From a virus, in the IMG/VR virus record IMGVR_UViG_3300037502_002036, positions 1-45,012 of that record: 45,012 nucleotides of DNA. The stretch is one strand, 5' to 3'. Shown here piece after piece: positions 24,315 to 30,661 of the stretch (position 1 is the first letter of the stretch; each line of letters begins with the position of its first letter). Both the position numbers and the translations under genes were made by a program. Below the pieces are notes generated by a model. The model saw only the letters and a list, made by a program, of their open reading frames with translations. It was not told where the DNA came from and made no database searches.

Positions 24315-24568
24315 AAAACAAAATCCAAAACGGCTCTTACTGGAGCGGCTTTCTTCTCGGAACACTGACCACGGCACTCATCTTTTTGGTGATCGGTAAA
24401 CTCTCCACGGACCAAGGGGCTTACCCGCCCGGTCTTATCCCTCAGGATATTGTGAAGGCCTATAACATGGGCCTTAAAGACGCCCTTCGCATTAACCCAC
24501 CTTCCATGGAGCTCGACGCCGTTTGTCTTGAACTATGGACCGAACGCCAGCCCGGAGTAACTAAATGA
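24299..24568 (+). CDS. Single-pass membrane protein
   Basis: The product is 89 residues from ATG 24299. One transmembrane helix lies at about 17-33 (FLLGTLTTALIFLVIGKL). The following soluble part DIVKAYNMGLKDALRINPPS and MELDAVCLELWTERQ resembles a segment I know from small phage proteins. It is probably anchored in the inner membrane with the larger part outside or inside undetermined. ATGA overlap with the next gene. Confidence 0.65.
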   Translation: MHTTLENKIQNGSYWSGFLLGTLTTALIFLVIGKLSTDQGAYPPGLIPQDIVKAYNMGLKDALRINPPSMELDAVCLELWTERQPGVTK

Positions 24569-24774
24569 CACCAAAGATTGAAACGAAACACGAGATTGAC
24601 CCCGCCTTTCACGCCGTGATCCTGGGCCGCAACGCCCGTCGTTTACAGGAGTTATGTGCTAACGCAACATTGACCAAGGAGCAAATTGATGAAATTGAAG
24701 TCCTCACCCGGGATTGTGTCCGCGCTGCAACTCGAATCACAGTCTGGGCAGACGCACAATCTGCCCCAAAATAA
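24565..24774 (+). CDS. Small helical hypothetical protein
   Basis: This 69-residue protein is mostly helical (FHAVILGRNARRLQELCANA, LTKEQIDEIEVLTRDCVRAA). It is not recognised. Its 3' part overlaps the next gene by 86 bases. Confidence 0.5.
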   Translation: MTPKIETKHEIDPAFHAVILGRNARRLQELCANATLTKEQIDEIEVLTRDCVRAATRITVWADAQSAPK

Positions 24775-25009
24775 TCTTTTTCAATGCTGGGCCATAACCT
24801 CGAACAAAGGAAAGATCAGAGGCAGACATCTCAAAATGCCGCCTCTCTTTTACAGCCGCGCCGACGCAATCGCCTACGTCCGACTGAACACTAACCCAAA
24901 CACTGAACCGTCCCAAATGCCTCACATCTGTAAGTTCACCCTCGTGCCAGAGGAACACACCTTCGAGCAGGTGACCAAGGAAAAACGACCGAAATTTAGG
25001 ATCCTGTGA
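24689..25009 (+). CDS. Small hypothetical protein, long overlap with preceding gene
   Basis: The gene gives 106 residues from ATG 24689, chosen because AGGAG lies exactly 7 bases upstream, although this makes an 86-base overlap. The folded-looking part is CWAITSNKGKIRGRHLKMPP, then YSRADAIAYVRLN, then HICKFTLVPEEHTFE. A later start would lose this part, which supports the overlap. Function unknown. Confidence 0.55.
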   Translation: MKLKSSPGIVSALQLESQSGQTHNLPQNNLFQCWAITSNKGKIRGRHLKMPPLFYSRADAIAYVRLNTNPNTEPSQMPHICKFTLVPEEHTFEQVTKEKRPKFRIL

Positions 25010-25219
25010 ATGAACTGCCCTGAATGCGATACACCAAAGACAGAAGTGCTCGAAACAAGAAAGTACAAGGACTATGAGAAATGGAATTACCGCCTACGCA
25101 AATGCCTCGCCTGCGACTACCGCTTCAAGACCCTGGAGATGACCATTGAAGACTTCCAAAACGCCCTTACCGAACCCGCCGAGCCCAACGACAACGTCAT
25201 CGAGTTCGAAGATTCATGA
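25010..25219 (+). CDS. NrdR-like zinc-ribbon protein
   Basis: The 69 residues begin MNCPECDTPKTEVLETRKY and continue LRKCLACDYRFKTLEMT. The pairs C3-x2-C6 and C33-x2-C36 form a zinc ribbon of the type seen at the N terminus of NrdR and in phage Ogr/Delta-like activators. The ATP-cone of NrdR is absent. The C terminus is acidic (NDNVIEFEDS). It may be a small transcription factor. Confidence 0.75.
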   Translation: MNCPECDTPKTEVLETRKYKDYEKWNYRLRKCLACDYRFKTLEMTIEDFQNALTEPAEPNDNVIEFEDS

Positions 25220-25238
25220 CCCACACGCCCGAGTTCAC

Positions 25239-25400
25239 GTGATCCGCATCCGCGTCGGAGGCGTCGACCACCTCTTCTTCGGCCCCGCCATAGACATAGA
25301 AGGCGAAATGCAAGAGATTGAATTCTTAGGCATCACGGACAAAGAAACACTAATCAAGGCCCTATCCCACCCCTCTCCAACAATGGAAGGCCTACAATGA
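25239..25400 (+). CDS. Tiny hypothetical protein (start uncertain)
   Basis: A 53-residue reading from GTG 25239 gives IRIRVGGVDHLFFGPAIDI and continues EFLGITDKETLIKAL. An alternative TTG at 25146 has GGAG 7 bases upstream and would give 84 residues, but its N-terminal part is a Pro/Ser/Thr low-complexity shadow of the upstream acidic tail. It is the last gene of the accessory operon. Confidence 0.5.
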   Translation: MIRIRVGGVDHLFFGPAIDIEGEMQEIEFLGITDKETLIKALSHPSPTMEGLQ

Positions 25401-25406
25401 CCACCA

Positions 25407-25494
25407 GGAGGGCCTGAGTCGTGGGTCGGCGAGGCGACCTTAAATAGCCCGTATCCCTTTCGCAAGGTGCAAATGTCACGGCCCACGGCCCTCC
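25407..25494 (+). ncRNA. Candidate structured RNA upstream of tRNA
   Basis: An extended stem is formed by GGAGGGCC / GGCCCTCC (8 perfect pairs) and, after a 6-base bulge TGAGTC, GTGGGTC / GGCCCAC (7 pairs, one G-U). It encloses about 52 bases with inner hairpins CCUU-UCGC-AAGG and GUG-CAAAUGU-CAC. It lies between the last accessory gene and a tRNA. No known ribozyme core (for example hammerhead CUGAUGA and GAAA) is present. Function unknown. Confidence 0.5.
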
Positions 25495-25514
25495 GCCCCA
25501 TGCAAGAAATCCGC

Positions 25515-25589
25515 CGCGCGGTGGAGAAGAGGCATCTCGCTAGGTTCATAGTCTAGAGATCGGCGGTTCGAATCCGTCCCGCGCTACCA
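25515..25589 (+). tRNA. tRNA with CAU anticodon (Met or Ile2), CCA encoded
   Basis: A full cloverleaf can be drawn. Acceptor CGCGCGG / CCGCGCT has a C-U mismatch at 1-72. The D arm is GAGA / TCTC with GG in the loop. The anticodon arm is CTAGG / TCTAG with loop TTCATAG. Variable bases are AGATC. The T arm is GGCGG / CCGTC with loop TTCGAAT. Discriminator A and encoded CCA follow. An unpaired 1-72 position is a hallmark of bacterial initiator tRNA, but the three G-C pairs of the initiator anticodon stem are absent. Confidence 0.85.
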
Positions 25590-25625
25590 AAAAAGAGAAA
25601 GACCGCCGGGGCATTGCGCCCCGGC
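25590..25625. terminator. Bidirectional terminator after tRNA and convergent gene
   Basis: Stem GCCGGGGC / GCCCCGGC with loop ATTGC lies between the tRNA and the convergent leftward gene. Read leftward it is followed by GGTCTTTCTCTTTTTT, a good T tract; rightward the T tract is poor. Confidence 0.7.
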
Positions 25626-25631
25626 TCTCAC

Positions 25632-25940
25632 TTACACCAGCCCAACAATGTACTTCGTGTAAACAGAGTCCTTGGTTCGATACTTACGGATCAAGGCCTT
25701 TAACTTCCTGACCTCGCCCAAGGCCCACTTGCGGTCGTAAGGGCCGTCTGGCTCACCAAACAAGGCCTCATGGTTGATGTGCCCCGCCTCATGAAAACAG
25801 GACAATACATACTCGGCCTCGCCCACGATCTCCTCGTCAGGCAAATCCTCCACCTTGCGATGGGTATCAGCACAGACGTTTTCTAGAGTCTGGGACAACT
25901 CGTCAATAGCCAAAGCGGCCCGAAGAATGGGTCGACTCAT
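25632..25940 (-). CDS. Lone leftward hypothetical protein with HEAGH motif
   Basis: The 102-residue protein starts at ATG 25940 with AGGAG 7 bases upstream. Residues 50-54 are HEAGH, formally the HExxH zinc-protease pattern, but the protein is short and no third ligand is evident. The C-terminal GEVRKLKALIRKYRT segment resembles a common family of small phage proteins. It has its own strong promoter with operator-like inverted repeats and is the only leftward gene in this half, suggesting separately timed expression. Function unknown. Confidence 0.65.
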   Translation of the reverse strand: MSRPILRAALAIDELSQTLENVCADTHRKVEDLPDEEIVGEAEYVLSCFHEAGHINHEALFGEPDGPYDRKWALGEVRKLKALIRKYRTKDSVYTKYIVGLV

Positions 25941-25972
25941 TTGCTTTCTCCTTTCTGATTGGTAAAGAACAA

Positions 25973-25993
25973 GTCAGTTAAATTTCAACTGAC
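25973..25993. repeat. Inverted repeat in leader of lone leftward gene
   Basis: GTCAGTT / AACTGAC around AAATTTC, between promoter and Shine-Dalgarno of the leftward gene. It could be an operator or an RNA hairpin. Confidence 0.7.
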
Positions 25994-25999
25994 AACTAG

Positions 26000-26028
26000 A
26001 GTGTATCACAGATTTGACGTAATGTCAA
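26000..26028 (-). promoter_or_regulatory. Leftward sigma70 promoter with overlapping operator
   Basis: Read leftward, TTGACA (26028-26023), 17 bases, TACACT (26005-26000). The -35 box lies inside the perfect inverted repeat ATTTGAC-GTAAT-GTCAAAT (26012-26030), a likely operator. Confidence 0.8.
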
Positions 26029-26240
26029 ATAAGGGGTGTAGGAGGCTCTAGGAGCGGTTTTGGGGGTTAGTGGCTAGGGTAGTACCAGGAAGAGGGTATG
26101 AGAGGCAAGGAGAGTGTCAGGGGGGGGCTTGCGTGAGGGGTTGAGGGAGGAGGAGGGATAAAGGGGCACGGAGGGAGGAGAAAGAGGCGAGGAGGACGAT
26201 ACGCGGATCAAGGATCAAGGTCCAAGAAGGGCAAAAACCA

Positions 26241-26373
26241 TTACGTCTCTTTGGGGGGAGGGGGTGGGGCGTAATGAGGGGCCGAAATCGGCGGGAAGAG
26301 ACGTAATAAAAGGGTGTAAGGGCAGTGAGAGACGTAATGAAAGTTCTCTTTTTGGGCGTTTCTTACGTCTCTA
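26241..26373. repeat. Four AGAGACGTAA boxes
   Basis: Perfect 10-base copies at 26297-26306 and 26328-26337 (direct, 31 bases apart, about three helical turns) and inverted at 26241-26250 and 26364-26373. The related core ACGTAAT is at the centre of the leftward operator at 26012-26030. Confidence 0.85.
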
Positions 26374-26658
26374 TAAGGGGAACTTCTAGTGTGAAAAAAA
26401 AATATTTTTTTTATGAGTAATAAGTTCTCTTTTAGTGTCGACTTTCCTGTAAGCCTTATCCAGTAAGGGTTACAGCCATTACAGTAACATTACGTTAGTG
26501 AAAGAGAGATGTATGAATAAGTTCTCCATTACGGTAACTACAAGGTTTACTAGGGGAGCGGAACGGCGGCTTTTGGAAATTTTTTTTTTTTTTTTAGTAG
26601 AAGTTCTCCTTAAGAGGAGTTGGAAATTGAGCAGGGTTGGACGATTGGAAAAGTTCTC
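26342..26658 (+). repeat. Five AAGTTCTC boxes before late operon
   Basis: Identical 8-base boxes, all in the same orientation, start at 26342, 26422, 26519, 26601 and 26651. A sixth precedes the large terminase (31289-31296). An inverted partial copy GAACTTCTA is at 26381-26389. Spacing is 50-97 bases. They are candidate activator or repressor sites for late genes. Confidence 0.8.
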
Positions 26659-26706
26659 GGTATAGTGGGAACTAGGTTGGAAAAAACGGCGTGGAGAAGC
26701 GAAGAA

Positions 26707-26994
26707 ATGAACGAACAGGCTAGAAAAGAAGTTCCCTTGGACTTGGAATCGGTGCAATACCTCCCGGGGATCCGTCCGCGACAGCATCATGTGCGCTATA
26801 GCGCGACGAGAGACCGCTATAAATGGCCTTTCAAGGCCATGATCCTGGGGGATTACTGCCTGATCTTTTCTGCGGGAGAAGCTCAGGCCGCACGGGCCGC
26901 ATTACGGTCGTTTTACAAGAGGCAAGGCGTGGGCAGGCGGTTTTATGTGCACCAGGAGGCCGATGGGGTCTGGGTCTGCCGCAGGATTCAATAA
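26707..26994 (+). CDS. Small conserved phage protein (KWPFKAMILGD type)
   Basis: The product has 95 residues from ATG 26707, with GGAG 10 bases upstream; TTG 26620 is rejected because its AGGAG abuts the codon. The sequence RYKWPFKAMILGDYCLIFSA, then AALRSFYKRQGVGRRFYVHQ, then GVWVCRRI follows the pattern of widespread small phage proteins (xYPFxxMxVGDSFxV...GVRVWRx). Their role is unknown, possibly DNA-binding. It opens the late operon behind the AAGTTCTC cluster. Confidence 0.7.
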   Translation: MNEQARKEVPLDLESVQYLPGIRPRQHHVRYSATRDRYKWPFKAMILGDYCLIFSAGEAQAARAALRSFYKRQGVGRRFYVHQEADGVWVCRRIQ

Positions 26995-27006
26995 GGAGAA
27001 GAATCA

Positions 27007-27654
27007 ATGACTTACAAAGATGTGTGGCATGTCCCACCAATATTGCCTGACAAACTGCAAAAGAGGATTACGACCGCCGTGGCCCCAATGAAGAAGCAAA
27101 AGAAGAAGTTGACGCAGAGGGAATGGACTTTCGTGCAGGAACTGGTCGCGGGTGATGGCACGGTGACCATGAAGGAATGCGCGTTGCGCGCGGGGTACTC
27201 GCCGCAATCGGCGAAGGCCATGGCATGGCGTCTGACCAACCCTGACCTGAATCCGCATGTCGTGGCCGCGATTCAAGAGTACAGAGCGGAATTGGCCGCG
27301 AAGTATGGAACGACTTTCGAGCGGCACATGCGGGACTTGCAGACGATACGCGACGCCGCCTTGTCTGCCGGGGCGTATGGTGCGGCGGTGCAGGCCGAGT
27401 ACCGACGGGGGCAGGCCCTGGGCACAATCTACATTGAGCGCAAAGAAATCAGGCACGGGACTATTGACCAGATGAGCAAGGAAGAGGTCGAGAAGAAACT
27501 CGAGGAAATCAAACGGCTATACGGTGGGCCGCCCCCGCAGGCCATTCTCGAGGTCGAGGCAAAAGACATTACGCCTGAGGTCGAGCCCGATTTTGAAATC
27601 CCGCAGGATGTAATCGATACGCGCGAAGGGGGAGAGGATGAGTCAAGCGCCTGA
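27007..27654 (+). CDS. terS: Terminase small subunit
   Basis: The protein is 215 residues from ATG 27007 (AAGGAG upstream). Residues about 35-75 (LTQREWTFVQELVAGDGTVT, then MKECALRAGYSPQSAKAMAW) form the N-terminal HTH typical of Terminase_2-type small subunits. A helical oligomerisation region follows, and a coiled segment EEVEKKLEEIKRLYGG precedes the acidic tail. It recognises packaging DNA and loads the large subunit. Unusually, the large subunit lies 3.6 kb downstream, beyond a GC-rich island. Confidence 0.85.
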   Translation: MTYKDVWHVPPILPDKLQKRITTAVAPMKKQKKKLTQREWTFVQELVAGDGTVTMKECALRAGYSPQSAKAMAWRLTNPDLNPHVVAAIQEYRAELAAKYGTTFERHMRDLQTIRDAALSAGAYGAAVQAEYRRGQALGTIYIERKEIRHGTIDQMSKEEVEKKLEEIKRLYGGPPPQAILEVEAKDITPEVEPDFEIPQDVIDTREGGEDESSA

Positions 27655-28066
27655 GGCCGCCCTGTATGCAAGGCTTAAGGAGAACCTCCCGAAGGCCTAC
27701 ATAACCCGCTTAGAGTCGCGGGTAGGGTTAGGTATTCCCGACTGCCTGATCGCCTTGGGGCCGCTTCCAGGCGTGTTCGTGATGGTCGAGCTTAAAGTCG
27801 TGAAGCGGGGCAAGAAGATCAACCTCTCGCCGCATCAGATCGCCTTCCATTTGAAGCATTCGACTTTAAAGTGTCCGACCTTTGTTTTGGTGCAATATCA
27901 CCCGCCGGGGACTACCTCATCGCGCAATGCAGAGATTCTTTTGTACTCGGGCGCGCAGGTCGAATCCCTTGCAATGGTGGGCGTCGAGACGCCGCCGCTT
28001 GACCGTTGGAACCTCGCGGCCATGGAATGGAACATGCTCCGCTTCCGAATTCTTGAGGCCATTTGA
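27638..28066 (+). CDS. VRR-NUC domain nuclease
   Basis: The 142-residue product overlaps the terminase gene by 17 bases. The nuclease core is GIPD (32-35) followed by VMVELK (E51, K53), the VRR-NUC variant of the PD-(D/E)XK fold; the usual Gln is in LSPHQIAFH. Phage VRR-NUC proteins are thought to act as structure-specific nucleases, for example Holliday-junction resolvases that trim DNA before packaging. The position next to terminase supports that. Confidence 0.85.
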   Translation: MSQAPEAALYARLKENLPKAYITRLESRVGLGIPDCLIALGPLPGVFVMVELKVVKRGKKINLSPHQIAFHLKHSTLKCPTFVLVQYHPPGTTSSRNAEILLYSGAQVESLAMVGVETPPLDRWNLAAMEWNMLRFRILEAI

Positions 28067-28115
28067 AACTTTTTTCGGGTGCGTGTATCGTAGTCAGTAC
28101 CGACACGGTGTCGGG

Positions 28116-28129
28116 ATACTTTAGAAAGG
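28116..28129 (+). promoter_or_regulatory. Leader motif ATACTTTAGAAAGG (copy 1)
   Basis: Lies 8 bases before ATG 28138 and directly behind the inverted repeat CCGACAC-G-GTGTCGG. The same 14-base motif precedes genes at 28556 and 29530. The end AAAGG serves as Shine-Dalgarno; conservation of the ATACTYTAG part is unexplained. Confidence 0.8.
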
Positions 28130-28137
28130 GGCTTTTT

Positions 28138-28218
28138 ATGGGTCAGATGATCGCGTTATTTTATTTTTTCGTGCTCGGCATATGCGCGGGGCTTATTTTG
28201 CTGAATGTGGGGTTTTGA
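28138..28218 (+). CDS. 26-residue membrane peptide
   Basis: A short ORF ATG 28138 to TGA 28218 encodes a peptide that is nearly all one transmembrane helix (IALFYFFVLGICAGLILL). It has an AAAGGGG ribosome site and the shared leader motif, so expression is plausible. Function unknown. Confidence 0.5.
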   Translation: MGQMIALFYFFVLGICAGLILLNVGF

Positions 28219-28219
28219 C

Positions 28220-28354
28220 ATGCCCCGCCTTACACCTGAGGAAATCAAAAAGCGAAAAGATGAACGACAGCGGGGGGAATGGTTCGGTATGATTCGCCGC
28301 CTTATATCAATGGCCTTTTTTCACGCCGTATTCGGGCGCGACAAAAGAAAATAA
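28220..28354 (+). CDS. 44-residue basic peptide
   Basis: ATG 28220 follows the previous stop after one base. The product is Lys/Arg-rich at both ends (EEIKKRKDERQRGEW, GRDKRK) with a hydrophobic middle (MIRRLISMAFFHAVF). Probably translated by re-initiation from the upstream peptide. Not recognised. Confidence 0.45.
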   Translation: MPRLTPEEIKKRKDERQRGEWFGMIRRLISMAFFHAVFGRDKRK

Positions 28355-28406
28355 TCATAAACCGTGCCAATAGTGCTCACTAACTTAAGCATAAACCCGG
28401 AGAGGG

Positions 28407-28430
28407 CCCCTAGATGACTCTAGGGGTTTT
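28407..28430 (+). terminator. Rho-independent terminator
   Basis: Stem CCCCTAGA / TCTAGGGG, loop TGAC, followed by TTTT and CTCTAAT. It ends the transcript of the two tiny genes; the remaining bases to 28534 show no gene. Confidence 0.85.
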
Positions 28431-28534
28431 CTCTAATAACCCCGCGTTTTCAATAAAAACAAGGGTTTATAATCCCCTCTAAATTGTGTGGCACGATTCT
28501 TTTACATATCATTAGGAAGGGCTGGTTTTTTTCA

Positions 28535-28548
28535 ATACTTTAGAAAGG
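28535..28548 (+). promoter_or_regulatory. Leader motif ATACTTTAGAAAGG (copy 2)
   Basis: Seven bases before ATG 28556; identical to copy 1 over 14 bases although the surrounding sequences are unrelated. Confidence 0.8.
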
Positions 28549-28555
28549 TTCAAAA

Positions 28556-29257
28556 ATGCTCAAAACTGTAAAAATAAGCGCGAATTCAAAAACGGGGCCT
28601 ATCGCCGTTACCTATAGGGCCGGGGCGCGGGGTACATACGACACTTGCCCGAAGTCGTGTCAATTGCACCCCATGCCCTCGACGGGGGCCGACGAAATCG
28701 ACGCGGAGTATCTCGCGGCCCTTCGGGCCGCCGTGCCCCGCAACGGCCTCGCGTGGACATACTCGCATTTTCCCGCCGCGTCGTTACCCGTCGCGGGGCC
28801 GGGGGAAACGGTTATTAATGCATCGTGCGACGACATGGATTCGGCCGTGGCCGCGTGGTCTATTGGCCGCCCCGCCGTAGTGGCCGCGCCGGCGGGTACC
28901 GAATGGGCCGGGGGCGTGGAATATAAGGGGGTTAAATTCGTGCAATGCCCCGCCGAAAAGTCCGAAGGGTTTACATGCATGCAATGCGGGAATGGCCGCC
29001 CGTTATGTGCGCGGCCTGAGCGCGATTATGTGATCGTGTTCGTCGCGCATGGGGCCGGGAAAAATAAAGTCGGAATGGCCGAGGCCGGGGGATGCTATGC
29101 GGCGGCGGGACATGTCGCGATTCAATGGCACGGCACCCGTAAAAATGGCGCGGCCAATGATGCGGCGGCCCTTTTGGAATTCGCGCGGTCTCTTCCGCCG
29201 GGTTCAATGGTTCGCCACCATGTCGCGGGGGACATAGGGAAAGGGGCCGGAAAATGA
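28556..29257 (+). CDS. Cys-rich conserved phage protein (DUF7227-like)
   Basis: The 233-residue protein begins LKTVKISANSKTGPIAVTYR. It has Cys motifs CPKSCQLHP (about 26-34), CMQCGNGRPLC (about 141-151) and GGCYAAAGHVAIQWHGT (about 178-194), suggesting a metal or iron-sulfur site. From memory this arrangement matches a phage/plasmid family of unknown function (DUF7227). Codon use is strongly GC-biased (GCCGCC, GGGGCC), unlike the genes on either side of the island. Coupled by ATGA to the next gene. Confidence 0.65.
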   Translation: MLKTVKISANSKTGPIAVTYRAGARGTYDTCPKSCQLHPMPSTGADEIDAEYLAALRAAVPRNGLAWTYSHFPAASLPVAGPGETVINASCDDMDSAVAAWSIGRPAVVAAPAGTEWAGGVEYKGVKFVQCPAEKSEGFTCMQCGNGRPLCARPERDYVIVFVAHGAGKNKVGMAEAGGCYAAAGHVAIQWHGTRKNGAANDAAALLEFARSLPPGSMVRHHVAGDIGKGAGK

Positions 29258-29448
29258 ATATTGAAGAATTGGCCGAACCCTCCGCCGCTTATTTTGTCCG
29301 GCGCACGGGGTACTTGCGCGACCGTTGCGAAAAATTAGAGACCGCCGCCCGGGCCGCCCTCGAATTATTGGAGGATCCCGACGCCGAGCCCGAGGCCGCC
29401 GACGCCGTCGCGGCCGCCTTGCGCGATGCGTTAAAAATCCCCGGTTGA
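29254..29448 (+). CDS. Small helical Ala/Glu-rich protein
   Basis: The 64-residue product is one long Ala/Glu/Leu helix (LETAARAALELLEDPDAEPE, then ADAVAAALRDALK) and lies within the GC-rich island, overlapping the preceding stop by ATGA. Not recognised; a partner of the preceding Cys-rich protein is possible. Confidence 0.55.
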   Translation: MNIEELAEPSAAYFVRRTGYLRDRCEKLETAARAALELLEDPDAEPEAADAVAAALRDALKIPG

Positions 29449-29506
29449 TTTTTTCCCGCGTTTCACTTTAAAATTGCAACATGCTCCCCGGATTGGCCGG
29501 GGGGTC

Positions 29507-29520
29507 ATACTCTAGAAAGG
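29507..29520 (+). promoter_or_regulatory. Leader motif ATACTCTAGAAAGG (copy 3)
   Basis: Nine bases before ATG 29530, preceded by the hairpin CCCCGG-ATTGG-CCGGGG. One base differs from the other two copies. Confidence 0.8.
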
Positions 29521-29529
29521 TTTAAAACC

Positions 29530-30615
29530 ATGTCGACACTTATGCAAGCCTCCCACCAATGGGCTACGCGCCCCGCCGAAGAGCGGTTTCTTTCATTGCC
29601 TGAAATGTTGGCCGCCGCCGAGGCCGAGCGCGCAATAAGTCGCGCCGCTGTCGTTTCGTCGCGCCGCCTTCGCGCCGTACCGACCGAAGATAATGCGGGG
29701 ATCGTGATCGAGGGGCCGAACGGCCACGCCTACGCGCCGACTCATTGGGCATTTGGTCAAGCGGCGAACCTCACCGGGGCCCCGGCGTCATACTTGCGCG
29801 GCCTCCCCGCCCCGCTCGCCGCCGATTGTCTTAATTATGGTTTTCAAGTCGAGCGCGACGCGCAGGAAATCGGGGTTTTACTTTCCCGCAATGGTTCGGA
29901 CCAAATTAAGGCCATGACCGGCCCGAGGTATGGCCGCATCTGGAATTCCGAGGTAATTCGCGCCCTCATTGATCGATTCGGCGACGGGCGAACGGGTGAT
30001 TTTCGGGTGCCGGGGGAGTATGGCCGCGCGGTCGAAATCACGCGCGAAAACACGACGCTATACGCCGGGGATCGTGACATGTTCGTTTTCTTGGCCGACG
30101 AAAATAATCGCGTCGAAATCCCGAATCGTCGCGAGGGTCAAACGGGCACACTCGCGCGCGGGTTTTTCGTCACGAATTCGCAAGTCGGCGCGGGGGCCTT
30201 GCGGGTTAAGACTTTTCTTTTTGATTATGTCTGCGCGAATCGGATCGTGTGGGGCGCGCACGAATTAGAGGAAATCAGCATCAGGCATACGGCGGCGGCC
30301 CCGGATAGGTTTATCGAAGAGGTAACCCCCGCCCTCTTGGCCTATTCTCAGTCGAGCGCGGCGAACCTCAACAATGTTTTGAAGGGCGCGCGCGAGTCGA
30401 AAATTGATAAGGTCGACGCATTTTTGGCGAATCGTTTCGGCCCCCGCGTAGCGCAACGAATCAATGCGGCACATGTTGAGGAGGAGGGCCGCCCGATCGA
30501 GACCCTTTGGGATGCGGTCACGGGCGCGACCGCCTATGCGAAATCGATCCCTTGGACCGCCGACCGCGTCGAATTAGAGACCGAGGCCGGGAAAATCCTC
30601 GACCTAGTCGACTAG
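29530..30615 (+). CDS. DUF932 family protein
   Basis: The 361-residue product matches the DUF932 family, common on plasmids and phages. Recognisable parts are HWAFGQAANLTGAPASYLRG, then QIKAMTGPRYGRIWNSEV, then MFVFLADENNRVEI, then ARGFFVTNSQVGAGALRV and FDYVCANRIVWGAHE. The molecular function is not established. It is the last gene of the GC-rich island, has the shared leader motif and is closed by a strong terminator. Its usual plasmid context is notable beside the parS site downstream. Confidence 0.85.
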   Translation: MSTLMQASHQWATRPAEERFLSLPEMLAAAEAERAISRAAVVSSRRLRAVPTEDNAGIVIEGPNGHAYAPTHWAFGQAANLTGAPASYLRGLPAPLAADCLNYGFQVERDAQEIGVLLSRNGSDQIKAMTGPRYGRIWNSEVIRALIDRFGDGRTGDFRVPGEYGRAVEITRENTTLYAGDRDMFVFLADENNRVEIPNRREGQTGTLARGFFVTNSQVGAGALRVKTFLFDYVCANRIVWGAHELEEISIRHTAAAPDRFIEEVTPALLAYSQSSAANLNNVLKGARESKIDKVDAFLANRFGPRVAQRINAAHVEEEGRPIETLWDAVTGATAYAKSIPWTADRVELETEAGKILDLVD

Positions 30616-30636
30616 GCCGCCCCGGCCCCGTTATAG

Positions 30637-30661
30637 CCCCGCCCCGCGCGGGGTTTTTTTT
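30637..30661 (+). terminator. Rho-independent terminator after DUF932 gene
   Basis: Stem CCCCGC / GCGGGG with loop CCCGC, followed by eight T. Confidence 0.88.

Larger units (their letters stand above)
25941..26706. other. Non-coding control region / candidate replication origin
   Basis: These 766 bases hold no convincing gene. From left to right one sees the leftward promoter, then a strand almost free of pyrimidines (about 26085-26210) with many G runs. Four AGAGACGTAA boxes follow, then A8-TA-T8 (26395-26412), a cluster of AAGTTCTC boxes, several TTACNGTAAC-like palindromic pieces and a T16 run (26580-26595). Repeated boxes beside an AT-rich palindrome between early and late operons fit an origin or late control region. 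This is inferred from layout only. Confidence 0.6.

Noticed and set aside
25230-25245. Second parS at a TTCACGTGA core
   Set aside because: Only the inner 9 bases match; the outer bases of the 16-mer differ on both sides, and the site is in the coding region.
25407-25494. Second tRNA or hammerhead ribozyme
   Set aside because: Acceptor-like stem exists but no proper D, anticodon or T arm; the hammerhead CUGAUGA and GAAA cores are absent.
26479-26790. Antisense ORF across the AAGTTCTC region
   Set aside because: Its open frame depends on the T16 run (poly-Lys) and it has no ribosome site or family resemblance.
28468-28473. TATAAT as promoter of the Cys-rich gene
   Set aside because: No -35-like hexamer lies at 16-18 bases upstream; kept only as a possibility.
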